From positions 1 to 10,260 of the forward strand of contig JACZTW010000121.1 of the NCBI GenBank assembly GCA_022573485.1: a stretch of 10,260 nt of DNA, in the 5' to 3' direction. The notes beneath the pieces are model-generated. The model worked only from the letters and a program-made list of their open reading frames with translations, made no database searches and had not been told where the DNA came from. Made by a program: the position numbers and the translations under genes. This DNA comes from Planctomycetota bacterium. Lineage in GTDB: Bacteria; Planctomycetota; Phycisphaerae; UBA1845; CAIVHJ01. This document shows positions 1-5,374 of the stretch, one piece after another; the stretch's first letter is position 1, and every line of letters begins with the position of its first letter.

Positions 1-2
1 CT

Positions 3-23
3 TCCCGTGCCATAGAGCGCCCG
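3..23 (+). repeat. 21-bp direct repeat, copy 1
   Basis: This 21-base word starts TCCCGTGCCA and ends AGAGCGCCCG. It recurs exactly at 214-234, 211 bp away in the same orientation. The flanks differ after the shared word. Confidence 0.8.
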
Positions 24-31
24 TCGGGTGG

Positions 32-53
32 CCCATGTTCTTTTGAACATGGG
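32..53. repeat. Perfect 9-bp hairpin with TTTT loop
   Basis: CCCATGTTC (32-40) and GAACATGGG (45-53) are perfect reverse complements around a TTTT loop. No T-run follows on either strand, so it is not a classical intrinsic terminator. It resembles in layout the compact hairpins at 3493-3510 and 6837-6854: an 8-9 bp stem with a 2-4 nt loop, in intergenic DNA. Confidence 0.8.
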
Positions 54-84
54 GGACACGAATAATCTGTGCTGGTTCAGGGCG

Positions 85-127
85 GATTGCGATGTAGCGA
101 CCGGCGCCCCCGTGGCGGATCGCAATC
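85..127. repeat. 9-bp inverted repeat around a GC-rich loop
   Basis: GATTGCGAT (85-93) pairs perfectly with ATCGCAATC (119-127) across 25 nt. The phrase GATGTAGCG at 91-99 recurs at 6881-6889, inside the inverted-repeat cluster between purB and pyrE, so the two may belong to one family of intergenic elements. Confidence 0.55.
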
Positions 128-139
128 GGACATCCGAGT

Positions 140-167
140 CGCGCTCCCCTGCGGGTCGCCGCTAAAC
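140..167 (-). repeat. 28-bp core repeat, copy 1
   Basis: Read on the minus strand it begins GTTTAGCGGCGA and ends GGGGAGCGCG. It is identical over 28 bp to the copies at 5272-5299 (minus) and 8473-8500 (plus), and differs by one base from the copy at 503-530 (plus). A 7-bp-period tract adjoins its GTTTAG side. Confidence 0.9.
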
Positions 168-199
168 ACCTAACACCTACTGTCTACTGTCTACACACT
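165..199. repeat. 7-bp tandem tract (AACACCT / ACTGTCT)
   Basis: Two AACACCT units (165-178) are followed in the same phase by two ACTGTCT units (179-192) and a degenerate ACACACT. The period stays at 7 while the word changes. The tract overlaps the GTTTAG end of core copy 1 by three bases. Confidence 0.8.
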
Positions 200-213
200 G
201 ATCGTCTCGCGCG

Positions 214-234
214 TCCCGTGCCATAGAGCGCCCG
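214..234 (+). repeat. 21-bp direct repeat, copy 2
   Basis: This is an exact second copy of bases 3-23. The two copies bracket the hairpin, the 9-bp inverted repeat, core copy 1 and its 7-bp tract, so they might mark the ends of one inserted unit of about 211 bp. That is inference only. Confidence 0.8.
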
Positions 235-306
235 GCAAGTAAACAGAGTAGGAACAGAGGCGCGCCGAGTGTGCGCGCCCGGAGCGAGCAGCGGTGTGCG
301 CGGGGA

Positions 307-337
307 GAATTATGAATGATGAAGTATGAATTATGAA
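307..337. repeat. 7-bp tandem tract (GAATTAT-like)
   Basis: Four units in phase (307-334) are variants of GAATTAT; the first and fourth are identical and the middle two differ by one or two bases. It does not touch a core copy. Confidence 0.75.
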
Positions 338-424
338 AGAAGACGGCGGAGTGTGGCGAAACGTGTAGCGCCAAACGAACCCACCGTCCGCGCAAAGGGA
401 AGGCCGGGAATGGGAAGGGGAAGA

Positions 425-442
425 AAGTACGAAGTACGAAAA
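425..442. repeat. Short 7-bp tandem tract (AAGTACG)
   Basis: AAGTACG occurs twice exactly (425-438) and then decays into an A/G run. Its period matches the neighbouring tracts. Confidence 0.55.
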
Positions 443-470
443 GGGGGGGAGTTGCGGAACAGAGGAAGTT

Positions 471-498
471 GTCAGTGGTCAGTCTTCAGTTGTCAGTT
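471..498. repeat. 7-bp tandem tract (GTCAGTT-like)
   Basis: Four 7-base units in phase (471-498) are variants of GTCAGTT. The tract lies just before the GTTTAG side of core copy 2. The CAGT-containing tract at 8432-8469 has the same place relative to core copy 4. Confidence 0.8.
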
Positions 499-502
499 GA
501 GG

Positions 503-530
503 GTTTAGCGGCGACCCGAAGGGGAGCGCG
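503..530 (+). repeat. 28-bp core repeat, copy 2
   Basis: This copy has one mismatch to the other three (A for C inside the ACCCGCAGG segment, at 519). It is flanked on both sides by 7-bp-period tracts. The DNA after its GCGCG end shares the word AATTGCGGATT with the DNA after core copy 3 read on the minus strand, so homology extends beyond the 28 bp for these two. Confidence 0.9.
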
Positions 531-538
531 GGGGAATT

Positions 539-568
539 GCGGATTGTGGATTTCGGATCGCGGAATTG
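539..568. repeat. 7-bp tandem tract (GCGGATT-like)
   Basis: Four in-phase units (539-566) are variants of GCGGATT. Read in core orientation, a matching GCGGATT-type tract lies after core copy 3 on the minus strand. Confidence 0.75.
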
Positions 569-621
569 AGATCAGGAGAAGGGATCACGAGCTATGGTTC
601 ATAGACGATCGCACCACTGGC

Positions 622-645
622 GAATCACGGATCACGAATCACGCA
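622..645. repeat. 7-bp tandem tract (GAATCAC-like)
   Basis: GAATCAC, GGATCAC and GAATCAC follow one another in phase (622-642). It is the last repeat tract before ispG. Confidence 0.7.
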
Positions 646-745
646 AACGCTCAGTGGCCGAACAAAGCCATTTCGCCGCAAGCTCAACGCGGCAAGAGAG
701 AAAGGCCGGGCGTTGCCTCAATCGGAGGATGGTCGGCGCGTGGGG

Positions 746-1954
746 TCAGTCGGGGGACGAGACGGTCAATGGAATGGAGCCGTCCCGGCGGGGGAGCGGG
801 TCGGGGGGGCGGATGGTGACGTCGCCGGAGTGCAGCTTGGCTTCGCCGCGCTCGACGCGGGCGGCGAACGCGACGCACTCATCGTACAGCGCTGCCAGCA
901 TGTCGGCTTCGGCGACGGTGCGGGTCTGCTCGCCCTGCACGTAGATGATGCCCTTGCCCTTGCCGGCGAAGATGGCGACGTCGGCGCCCTCGGCTTCGCC
1001 GGGGCCGTTGACCACGCAGCCCATGACCGCGACCTTGACCGGCACCTTGATGTCGGCCAGCTTGCGGCGGACCTCGCCGACCAGCTTGATGAGGTCAATC
1101 TCGATGCGGCCGCAGGTCGGGCAGGCGATCAGCTCCGGCTCGGTGCGCAGCTTGAGGCCCAGCGAGCAGAGCAGCTCCTTGGCGTCCTCGGCTTCGTACA
1201 CTGGGTCGGCGGCGTAGGAGATGCGAATGGTATCGCCGATGCCCTCCGCCAGCAGCGTGCCCAAGGCCGCCACCGACCGAATCCGCCCGGTTTCCGGCGG
1301 GCCGGCGTGCGTGACGCCGAGGTGCAGCGGATAGTCGAAGCGTTCGCTGATGGCCCGGTAGGCGTCGATGGTGATCACGGCGTCGATGCTCTTGGCGCTG
1401 AGCACCACGTCGTGGAAGTCGCGGGCTTCGAAGATGCGGAGGTATTCCTCGATCTTGTCGGACATGATCCGCACGATTTCGCCGTGGTAGTCGCGATCAA
1501 GGGCGGCCTTCTCGACAGCGCGGGCGTCTTTGTCTTTGCGCTCGACGATGCCGCCTTCGTTAGCGCCAACGCGGATCGGGATGGAGCGCTCCTTGCAAGC
1601 GTCGATCACGCGGTTGACTTGCCCGCGGTCCTGGATGTTGCCGGGGTTCAGGCGGATCTTGTGGACGCCGGCCTCGATCGCTTCGAGGGCCCGTTCGTAA
1701 TGGAAGTGGACGTCGGCGATGATCGGGCAGGGCGATTGCTCGAGGATCGACGGCAGGGCCTGCGTATCACGCCGGTCCGGCACAGCCACGCGGACGAGGT
1801 CGGCTCCGGCGCGGGCCAGCGCGCGAATCTGGGCGACGGTGGCGTCGATGTCGTAGGTGTAGGTGCTGGTCATGGACTGGATGGCAACGGGCGCATCGCC
1901 GCCGATGCCGATCCCGCCAACGTCAACCCGTCGTGTCTTGCGCCGAGGTGTCAT
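746..1954 (-). CDS. ispG: 4-hydroxy-3-methylbut-2-en-1-yl diphosphate synthase (IspG/GcpE)
   Basis: This cytosolic iron-sulfur enzyme of the MEP isoprenoid pathway reductively opens the ring of methylerythritol cyclodiphosphate to give HMBPP. The 402-residue product has the N-terminal TIM-barrel segment (about 1-270: QSMTSTYT near 26-33, VRVAVPD near 54-60, ADVHFHYERAL near 80-90, RLNPGNI near 101-107) and a C-terminal iron-sulfur domain. The expected cluster ligands are present: Cys278 and Cys281 in CPTCGR, Cys313 in GCVVNGPGE, and Glu320. The last 25 or so residues (RPPDPLPRR onward) look like a variable tail. It lies 33 nt downstream of rsmA on the same strand. No Shine-Dalgarno sequence precedes the ATG; a promoter-like sequence ends 7 nt upstream, pointing to leaderless initiation. 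Identification is secure from the motifs. Confidence 0.96.
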   Translation of the reverse strand: MTPRRKTRRVDVGGIGIGGDAPVAIQSMTSTYTYDIDATVAQIRALARAGADLVRVAVPDRRDTQALPSILEQSPCPIIADVHFHYERALEAIEAGVHKIRLNPGNIQDRGQVNRVIDACKERSIPIRVGANEGGIVERKDKDARAVEKAALDRDYHGEIVRIMSDKIEEYLRIFEARDFHDVVLSAKSIDAVITIDAYRAISERFDYPLHLGVTHAGPPETGRIRSVAALGTLLAEGIGDTIRISYAADPVYEAEDAKELLCSLGLKLRTEPELIACPTCGRIEIDLIKLVGEVRRKLADIKVPVKVAVMGCVVNGPGEAEGADVAIFAGKGKGIIYVQGEQTRTVAEADMLAALYDECVAFAARVERGEAKLHSGDVTIRPPDPLPRRDGSIPLTVSSPD

Positions 1955-1961
1955 ATGGTGG

Positions 1962-1991
1962 ATTGTAGCGTTCGGCGTGCGGTGGCGTCAA
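1962..1991 (-). promoter_or_regulatory. Candidate ispG promoter giving a leaderless mRNA
   Basis: On the minus strand TTGACG (1991-1986) and TACAAT (1967-1962) are 18 bp apart, each one base from the sigma-70 consensus. The TACAAT ends 7 nt before the ispG ATG (1954), so transcription would start at or next to the start codon. The -35 box overlaps the rsmA stop codon (TGA, 1990-1988). ispG has no Shine-Dalgarno sequence, which fits. The start site is inferred, not measured. Confidence 0.6.
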
Positions 1992-2860
1992 AGTACACCG
2001 GCGAGTTGGCGGAACAACTCGTACCATTGCTCCGGCGAGAGCGCCTCGGCTCGTGTGCCCGGGTCGATGCCCGTGGCGGTGCACGCCGGGCCGAAGTCGG
2101 CAGGCTCGTAATGCCGCCGGAGGTTGTAGTGCAGCGTCTTGCGGCGGTGCGAGAACGCCAGGCGCAGCAGGTCACTGAACTGCTGCAAGAGGGTCTTGTC
2201 GGGGAACCGACTGTGGTCGATGTCGATGCGCAGCGCCGTCGATTCGACCTTCGGCACAGGCCAGAAGGCTTGCGGCGGGAGATGCGTAATCCGATGCACC
2301 GTGCCGCAAAGTTGCAGCAGGATGGTAATCGGGCCGTAGTCCTTGGTGCTCGGCTGGGCGGCGATGCGGTCGGCGACCTCGCGCTGCACGGAGAAGCAGA
2401 AGCACCTGAAGGGTACGTCGCACAGCAGAAGGTCGATCAATATCGGCGACGCGATGTGGTACGGCAGGTTGGCCACCAGCAGGGCAGGGCGTCCGCCGGC
2501 GGCATGACGCAGAGCGTCCAGCACGACCGGCGCGATCCGGGACTTGGTTTGCAGCACATCCTCGTGCAGGAGCGTGAGGTTATCGCACCCGGCGAGACGA
2601 TCGGCGAGCAGTTCGGCCAGTCCACGATCGAGTTCAACGGCGACGACGTGGCCGGCTCGCTCGAGCAGCATCTCGGTCAGGCTGCCGGTGCCCGCGCCGA
2701 TCTCCAGCACGGTGTCGTGCGGTTCGATCCCGGCGGCTTTGACGATCTTGGTCATCAAGTTGCCGTCGATGAGGAAGTTCTGGCCCAGCTTCTTCTGTGG
2801 TCGCAGGCCCGCCGAGGCCAGCAAGTCTCGGATTTCACTGAGGGTTTGCGGCATGGTCAC
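1988..2860 (-). CDS. rsmA: 16S rRNA (adenine1518/1519-N6)-dimethyltransferase RsmA (KsgA)
   Basis: RsmA uses S-adenosylmethionine to dimethylate two adjacent adenines in the 3'-terminal hairpin of 16S rRNA during small-subunit maturation. The 290-residue product shows the family pattern: KKLGQNFLID (24-32), the SAM-binding loop VLEIGAGTGSLTE (51-63), acidic VAVELDR (73-79), the catalytic motif NLPYHIASPI (131-140), FWPVPKVES (199-207), and the C-terminal FSHRRKTLHYNL (236-247) and RAEALSPEQWYELF (270-283). Its length is normal for the family. The start is GTG at 2860, with an in-frame ATG two codons later (2854); neither has a clear ribosome binding site. It is the first gene of a two-gene minus-strand unit with ispG and is divergent from the CII-like gene. 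Confidence 0.95.
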   Translation of the reverse strand: MTMPQTLSEIRDLLASAGLRPQKKLGQNFLIDGNLMTKIVKAAGIEPHDTVLEIGAGTGSLTEMLLERAGHVVAVELDRGLAELLADRLAGCDNLTLLHEDVLQTKSRIAPVVLDALRHAAGGRPALLVANLPYHIASPILIDLLLCDVPFRCFCFSVQREVADRIAAQPSTKDYGPITILLQLCGTVHRITHLPPQAFWPVPKVESTALRIDIDHSRFPDKTLLQQFSDLLRLAFSHRRKTLHYNLRRHYEPADFGPACTATGIDPGTRAEALSPEQWYELFRQLAGVL

Positions 2861-2872
2861 ATCGCGCGTAAG

Positions 2873-2903
2873 TTGAGTTACAATAATGAGCAGCCATTAT
2901 AAT
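2873..2903 (+). promoter_or_regulatory. Candidate promoter of the CII-like gene
   Basis: TTGAGT (2873-2878) and a perfect TATAAT (2898-2903) are separated by 19 bp, slightly long. Transcription would start near 2910, leaving a leader of about 58 nt with the palindrome CCGCCGGCGG (2914-2923) and a small hairpin CTTGC-TC-GCAAG (2936-2947). The -10 lies in the palindrome ATTATAAT (2896-2903), so a minus-strand TATAAT serving rsmA is also possible, though I see no -35 box for it. Confidence 0.45.
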
Positions 2904-2953
2904 AGTGCATTCCCGCCGGCGGCTGCAGATTGGGACTTGCTCGCAAGCGTTCG

Positions 2954-2961
2954 GGAAGGAG
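2954..2961 (+). promoter_or_regulatory. Ribosome binding site of the CII-like gene
   Basis: GGAAGGAG ends 7 nt before the ATG at 2969. It selects this start over an upstream in-frame ATG at 2930, which would add 13 residues and lacks such a site. Confidence 0.8.
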
Positions 2962-2968
2962 ATCCGTT

Positions 2969-3442
2969 ATGAAATCCTGTGAAGTGCTCAAGACGGCAGC
3001 GGACACGATCGGTGTGAAGGCGCTGGCGGGCAAGCTGAGCCTCTCGCCCGCGCTGGTGTACAAGTGGTGCCAGGATTCAAGCAAAGAAGATCCTGATTCG
3101 AGCGGCGCCCGTAATCCGCTCGATCGGCTGGCGGAGATCGTGCAGGCGACGGGCGATGAGCGGGTGGTCAACTGGCTTTGCCATGAGGCCGGCGGGTTCT
3201 TCGTGCGCAATCCTCGGGCGCACGGCAGTGATAACGAGACCGAATTGCTTCGGCGCACGCAGGCGCTCGTCAAAGAGTTCAGCGAATTGCTGTCGACGGT
3301 CACGAGCAGCATCGAAGACGACGGGCAGATCGAAGACCAGGAAGCCGACCTCATTCGCCGAAAGTGGGAAACGCTCAAGATCACGGCGGAGAGCTTCGTC
3401 GTCGCCTGCGAGACGGGATGTTATCACGATGAGGAACAATGA
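2969..3442 (+). CDS. CII-like helix-turn-helix DNA-binding protein
   Basis: The 157-residue product begins MKSCEVLKTAADTIG. It has a helix-turn-helix-like segment at about 12-34 (TIGVKALAGKLSLSPALVYKW), where LSPALVYKW looks like a recognition helix. After it, NPLDRLAEIVQATGDERVVNWLCHEAGGFFV (split about 49-79) matches the arrangement I know from the phage CII regulatory family: a LDRL helix, then a WL..EAGG stretch. The C-terminal part (about 88-150) is helical and charged, possibly an oligomerisation region. No phage gene lies nearby, so this is probably a chromosomal regulator of the same fold. The target is unknown; the divergent rsmA-ispG unit and its own promoter are the obvious candidates. 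Family membership is from pattern recognition, not a search. Confidence 0.7.
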   Translation: MKSCEVLKTAADTIGVKALAGKLSLSPALVYKWCQDSSKEDPDSSGARNPLDRLAEIVQATGDERVVNWLCHEAGGFFVRNPRAHGSDNETELLRRTQALVKEFSELLSTVTSSIEDDGQIEDQEADLIRRKWETLKITAESFVVACETGCYHDEEQ

Positions 3443-3492
3443 CGCAGTAACGAAGTTGCAGGACAAGGATTAGACTGCATATCTCAAGGAGC

Positions 3493-3510
3493 CGCAAGCT
3501 TCAGCTTGCG
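3493..3510. repeat. Perfect 8-bp hairpin with TC loop
   Basis: CGCAAGCT (3493-3500) and AGCTTGCG (3503-3510) pair perfectly around TC. It lies between the convergent CII-like and Mrr-like genes. It might act as a two-way terminator, but no T-run follows on either side. Confidence 0.7.
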
Positions 3511-3511
3511 C

Positions 3512-3539
3512 GATGGCACGGCAATGGAGACATGCCATC
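3512..3539. repeat. 7-bp inverted repeat next to the hairpin
   Basis: GATGGCA (3512-3518) pairs with TGCCATC (3533-3539) across 14 nt. It starts two bases after the hairpin at 3493-3510, so a transcript would form two stacked stems in the gap between convergent genes. Confidence 0.5.
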
Positions 3540-3651
3540 ACAGGTGGAATCGCGCAGGCATTGCTAACGCAACCCGTTGCCAGGATCCAATCTGATTCGG
3601 AAAGGCTGCTAAACGGCAAGCCAAGGACAGGATCGTTCGCCTGATCACGGA

Positions 3652-4746
3652 CTAGATGCCGGGCGGTGTGGCCGGTGGGCGAGCAGACTCAGCGGGGTCG
3701 CGAAGCGGATGAACGGGTGAAGCCGGCTCGCCGTGCTCGCGCGCAAACACCCACGCCCGCCGCAGCGGCAAACGCTTCTTCATCTCCGGCGAAAACGATT
3801 CGATGCGGCTCACGACCATGCGCACCAATTCGTCACCATCGATCAACCGCACTTCAAAGTAGTTCGTGAGGGCTTCGCGCTGGGCCGTCGGCGTGAACCC
3901 GGACCACGAGACCAGGATGCCGTGCGAGGCGCGAAGCGTCTGCATAGTGCCCAGCAATTCGCGCAGGACGGATGCGCCGACAGGCTTGGCGGTACGCTTG
4001 ACTTGCACACAAATGTGAGGCCCATCAAACCCAAACTCGCCCCGAGCCGCCAGAATGTCGTGCCCGCCATCCGGACCCTCCGGGCTCACATGAATGTGAT
4101 ACCCGTCCGCTTTGAGCACCTCGGCGAACAACTGGGTCAAATCGTGCCCGGAGAACTTCTCTTCGACGTAACGCTTCAGCTTCTTCCAGGCGCTCTGCTC
4201 GGTTTGGTCCAAGATGATGTCTCCCGTTTCTTGAGGGCTATGCACGGATGGGGGATTGTCCGCCGGCGACTCACCGTTCACCAAGTCCTGGATTCGCAAC
4301 TCTGCATCCTCGCGTTTCGTCTCGCAGAAGGTCTTGTTCGCCGAGAAGGAGTATCGCAGGTCCGCATCGATCTGTTCGCGGTCGATGAGTTGATCGCTCC
4401 AGGCCACGTCGCGTTCATGACGATACGGATCTTCCGCGGTTGTGTTGTAGCGATAATCGCTGGCCACCTGCCCGACGACGATGTTGCGCGAGGATTTGAG
4501 CGGCAGCACAATCGGATCGCCGATGCGGCACAGGCCGCGAAAAGCCCAAGCCTGAGAAGCATAGTTGATCACCGCGCGTTTGGGAGCGTTCGGCTGAACG
4601 GCGAGAAACAGAAACTTCATTTTCTGGGAGCTGTCGATCTCGCGAACGGAGGGCATGTTCGGAAAGGTCAGGCAGGCCAGGTCCCGTTTGAGGAAGTAGT
4701 CTTCATGTTCCCCCTGGCGACCAGGTTTGATAACCCACAATGCCAT
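3652..4746 (-). CDS. Mrr-type restriction-endonuclease-like protein
   Basis: From the chosen ATG (4746) the protein is 364 residues. The N-terminal part (MALWVIKPGRQGEHEDYFLK, then RDVAWSDQL near 112-120 and RYSFSANKTF near 131-140) resembles the N-terminal domain found in many Mrr-like proteins. The C-terminal half (about 188-315) looks like the Mrr catalytic domain of the PD-(D/E)xK fold: FAEVLKADGYHIHV (207-220), GPDGGHDILAARG (224-236) and VQVKR (247-251), giving Asp230 and Gln248-x-Lys250 as likely active-site residues. Gln in place of Glu is usual in Mrr proteins. Such enzymes often cut modified foreign DNA; the substrate here cannot be read from sequence. No methyltransferase or partner gene is adjacent. 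The frame stays open up to 4929, but the family-like sequence starts at MALW. No clear Shine-Dalgarno is seen. Confidence 0.78.
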   Translation of the reverse strand: MALWVIKPGRQGEHEDYFLKRDLACLTFPNMPSVREIDSSQKMKFLFLAVQPNAPKRAVINYASQAWAFRGLCRIGDPIVLPLKSSRNIVVGQVASDYRYNTTAEDPYRHERDVAWSDQLIDREQIDADLRYSFSANKTFCETKREDAELRIQDLVNGESPADNPPSVHSPQETGDIILDQTEQSAWKKLKRYVEEKFSGHDLTQLFAEVLKADGYHIHVSPEGPDGGHDILAARGEFGFDGPHICVQVKRTAKPVGASVLRELLGTMQTLRASHGILVSWSGFTPTAQREALTNYFEVRLIDGDELVRMVVSRIESFSPEMKKRLPLRRAWVFAREHGEPASPVHPLRDPAESARPPATPPGI

Positions 4747-4933
4747 GATGATGTTACGCGATGATGGAATGACGAACCAAGAACTGCGCATATCATCATA
4801 AGGTAATACGTCTAGTTCAACTGAATTCCGAGCAAAGGGCACATCCCCTGGAGCGCGCTTTCGCCAATCACAAATGTTCGGCGACCGGCGAAGCGTCAGC
4901 GAGGTAGCTCGACTCTGTCCTTGCATCATGAAG

Positions 4934-4951
4934 GTGACACGTATGTGTCAC
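4934..4951. promoter_or_regulatory. Operator-like palindrome GTGACAC-N4-GTGTCAC
   Basis: Perfect 7-bp arms (4934-4940 and 4945-4951) flank GTAT, the size of a dimeric regulator site. It lies 188 bp upstream of the Mrr-like start codon. No second copy was seen in the window, and no regulator can be assigned. Confidence 0.4.
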
Positions 4952-5182
4952 GGTGATCTCCGGTGCTGAGTTGCGCAGTGCATTGGAGGCCGGTGATTCC
5001 AAGCAAAGACGAACTCGAATGCGCCAATCACAGCTGCGCGGTTTACAAGAATTCACCGGCGGCGATCTCCGCGAAGCCTTCGCCGACAGAAGGTGCCGTC
5101 CGCCGCGCCCCGATTTGCACGCTTGCAGCCACAATTGCTGGATGAGTTCGTCGGCCAGCGCTGGATTCCGCCCCACGCGTAT

Positions 5183-5268
5183 TCCCAGTTTCCTATTCTC
5201 ATTATTCGCAATCCGAAGTCGCATATCTGCCCAAAGTTCCGAAATCCCCAATCCGAAATCCGCAATTG
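5183..5268. repeat. Degenerate 7-bp tandem tract (GAAATCC / GCAATCC)
   Basis: The clearest part is 5241-5268, four in-phase units such as GAAATCC, with identical units at 5241-5247 and 5255-5261. Weaker 7-bp periodicity reaches back to about 5183. Read on the minus strand it becomes GCGGATT-type words after the GCGCG end of core copy 3, as for copy 2. Confidence 0.7.
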
Positions 5269-5271
5269 AAA

Positions 5272-5299
5272 CGCGCTCCCCTGCGGGTCGCCGCTAAAC
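5272..5299 (-). repeat. 28-bp core repeat, copy 3
   Basis: Identical over 28 bp to the copies at 140-167 and 8473-8500. It lies between two 7-bp tracts, about 75 bp upstream of the purB start. Confidence 0.9.
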
Positions 5300-5321
5300 A
5301 CCCCACTGAGGGCGCTCATCC

Positions 5322-5349
5322 GCACTCCGCATTCCGCATTCCGCATTCC
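5322..5349. repeat. 7-bp tandem tract (GCATTCC x3 plus GCACTCC)
   Basis: One GCACTCC and three perfect GCATTCC units follow in phase. It is the most regular tract in the window. It ends 25 bp before the purB start and fills the position where a -35 box would be. Confidence 0.85.
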
Positions 5350-5361
5350 CCCGAATCCGCC

Positions 5362-5367
5362 TACAAT
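5362..5367 (+). promoter_or_regulatory. Candidate -10 box for leaderless purB mRNA
   Basis: TACAAT ends 7 nt before the ATG at 5375, the same spacing as at ispG. No good -35 box is seen at 16-18 bp; that position is inside the GCATTCC tract. The absence of a Shine-Dalgarno before either candidate ATG (5366 or 5375) supports leaderless initiation at 5375. Confidence 0.4.
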
Positions 5368-5374
5368 GGCAGTC

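Larger units (their letters stand above)
1..745. other. Gene-free repeat island downstream of ispG
   Basis: No convincing gene is visible in this stretch. Short open frames exist, but they lack ribosome binding sites and recognisable protein, and they read through repeats. It holds a 21-bp direct repeat, a strong small hairpin, a 9-bp inverted repeat, two copies of the 28-bp core repeat in opposite orientation, and six tracts of degenerate 7-bp tandem repeats, each listed separately. No T-rich terminator follows the ispG stop codon (746-748). Confidence 0.75.
4747..5374. other. Intergenic region between the Mrr-like gene and purB
   Basis: No gene is supported here. Bases 4747-4929 are open in frame with the Mrr-like gene but look non-conserved. 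Bases 4934-4951 form a palindrome. Bases about 4960-5180 have open frames on both strands but no start signal or recognisable protein; a decayed gene is possible. Bases 5183-5349 are a repeat island (7-bp tracts around a 28-bp core). The end carries a -10-like TACAAT next to purB. Confidence 0.6.

Noticed and set aside
165..645. CRISPR array
   Set aside because: The repeats are 7 bp in direct tandem without spacers, and the two 28-bp cores are in opposite orientation and over 300 bp apart. No cas gene is present.
713..2902. A 729-codon open frame on the plus strand opposite rsmA and ispG
   Set aside because: It lies wholly antisense to two secure genes, its translation is rich in low-complexity Gly/Ala/Asp/Val typical of the opposite strand of GC-rich genes, and it has no start signal.
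3443..3651. Intrinsic terminators between the convergent genes
   Set aside because: The hairpins are good but no T-run follows on either strand, so I list them as inverted repeats.
2969..4746. A prophage or toxin-antitoxin module formed by the CII-like and Mrr-like genes
   Set aside because: The genes are convergent with a 209-bp gap, and no integrase, structural phage gene or second small partner gene is present.
3733..4764. A 343-codon plus-strand frame opposite the Mrr-like gene
   Set aside because: It shows no recognisable motifs or ribosome binding site, whereas the minus-strand frame has the Mrr active-site pattern.
4747..4929. N-terminal extension of the Mrr-like gene to an ATG at 4929
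   Set aside because: The extra 61 residues do not look like a domain, and the family-like sequence begins at the ATG at 4746. Kept only as open DNA.
4960..5180. Minus-strand frame with sequence such as NPALADELIQQLWLQACKSG
   Set aside because: It has no ribosome binding site, continues into tandem repeats, and matches no family I recognise. It may be a decayed gene but cannot be supported.
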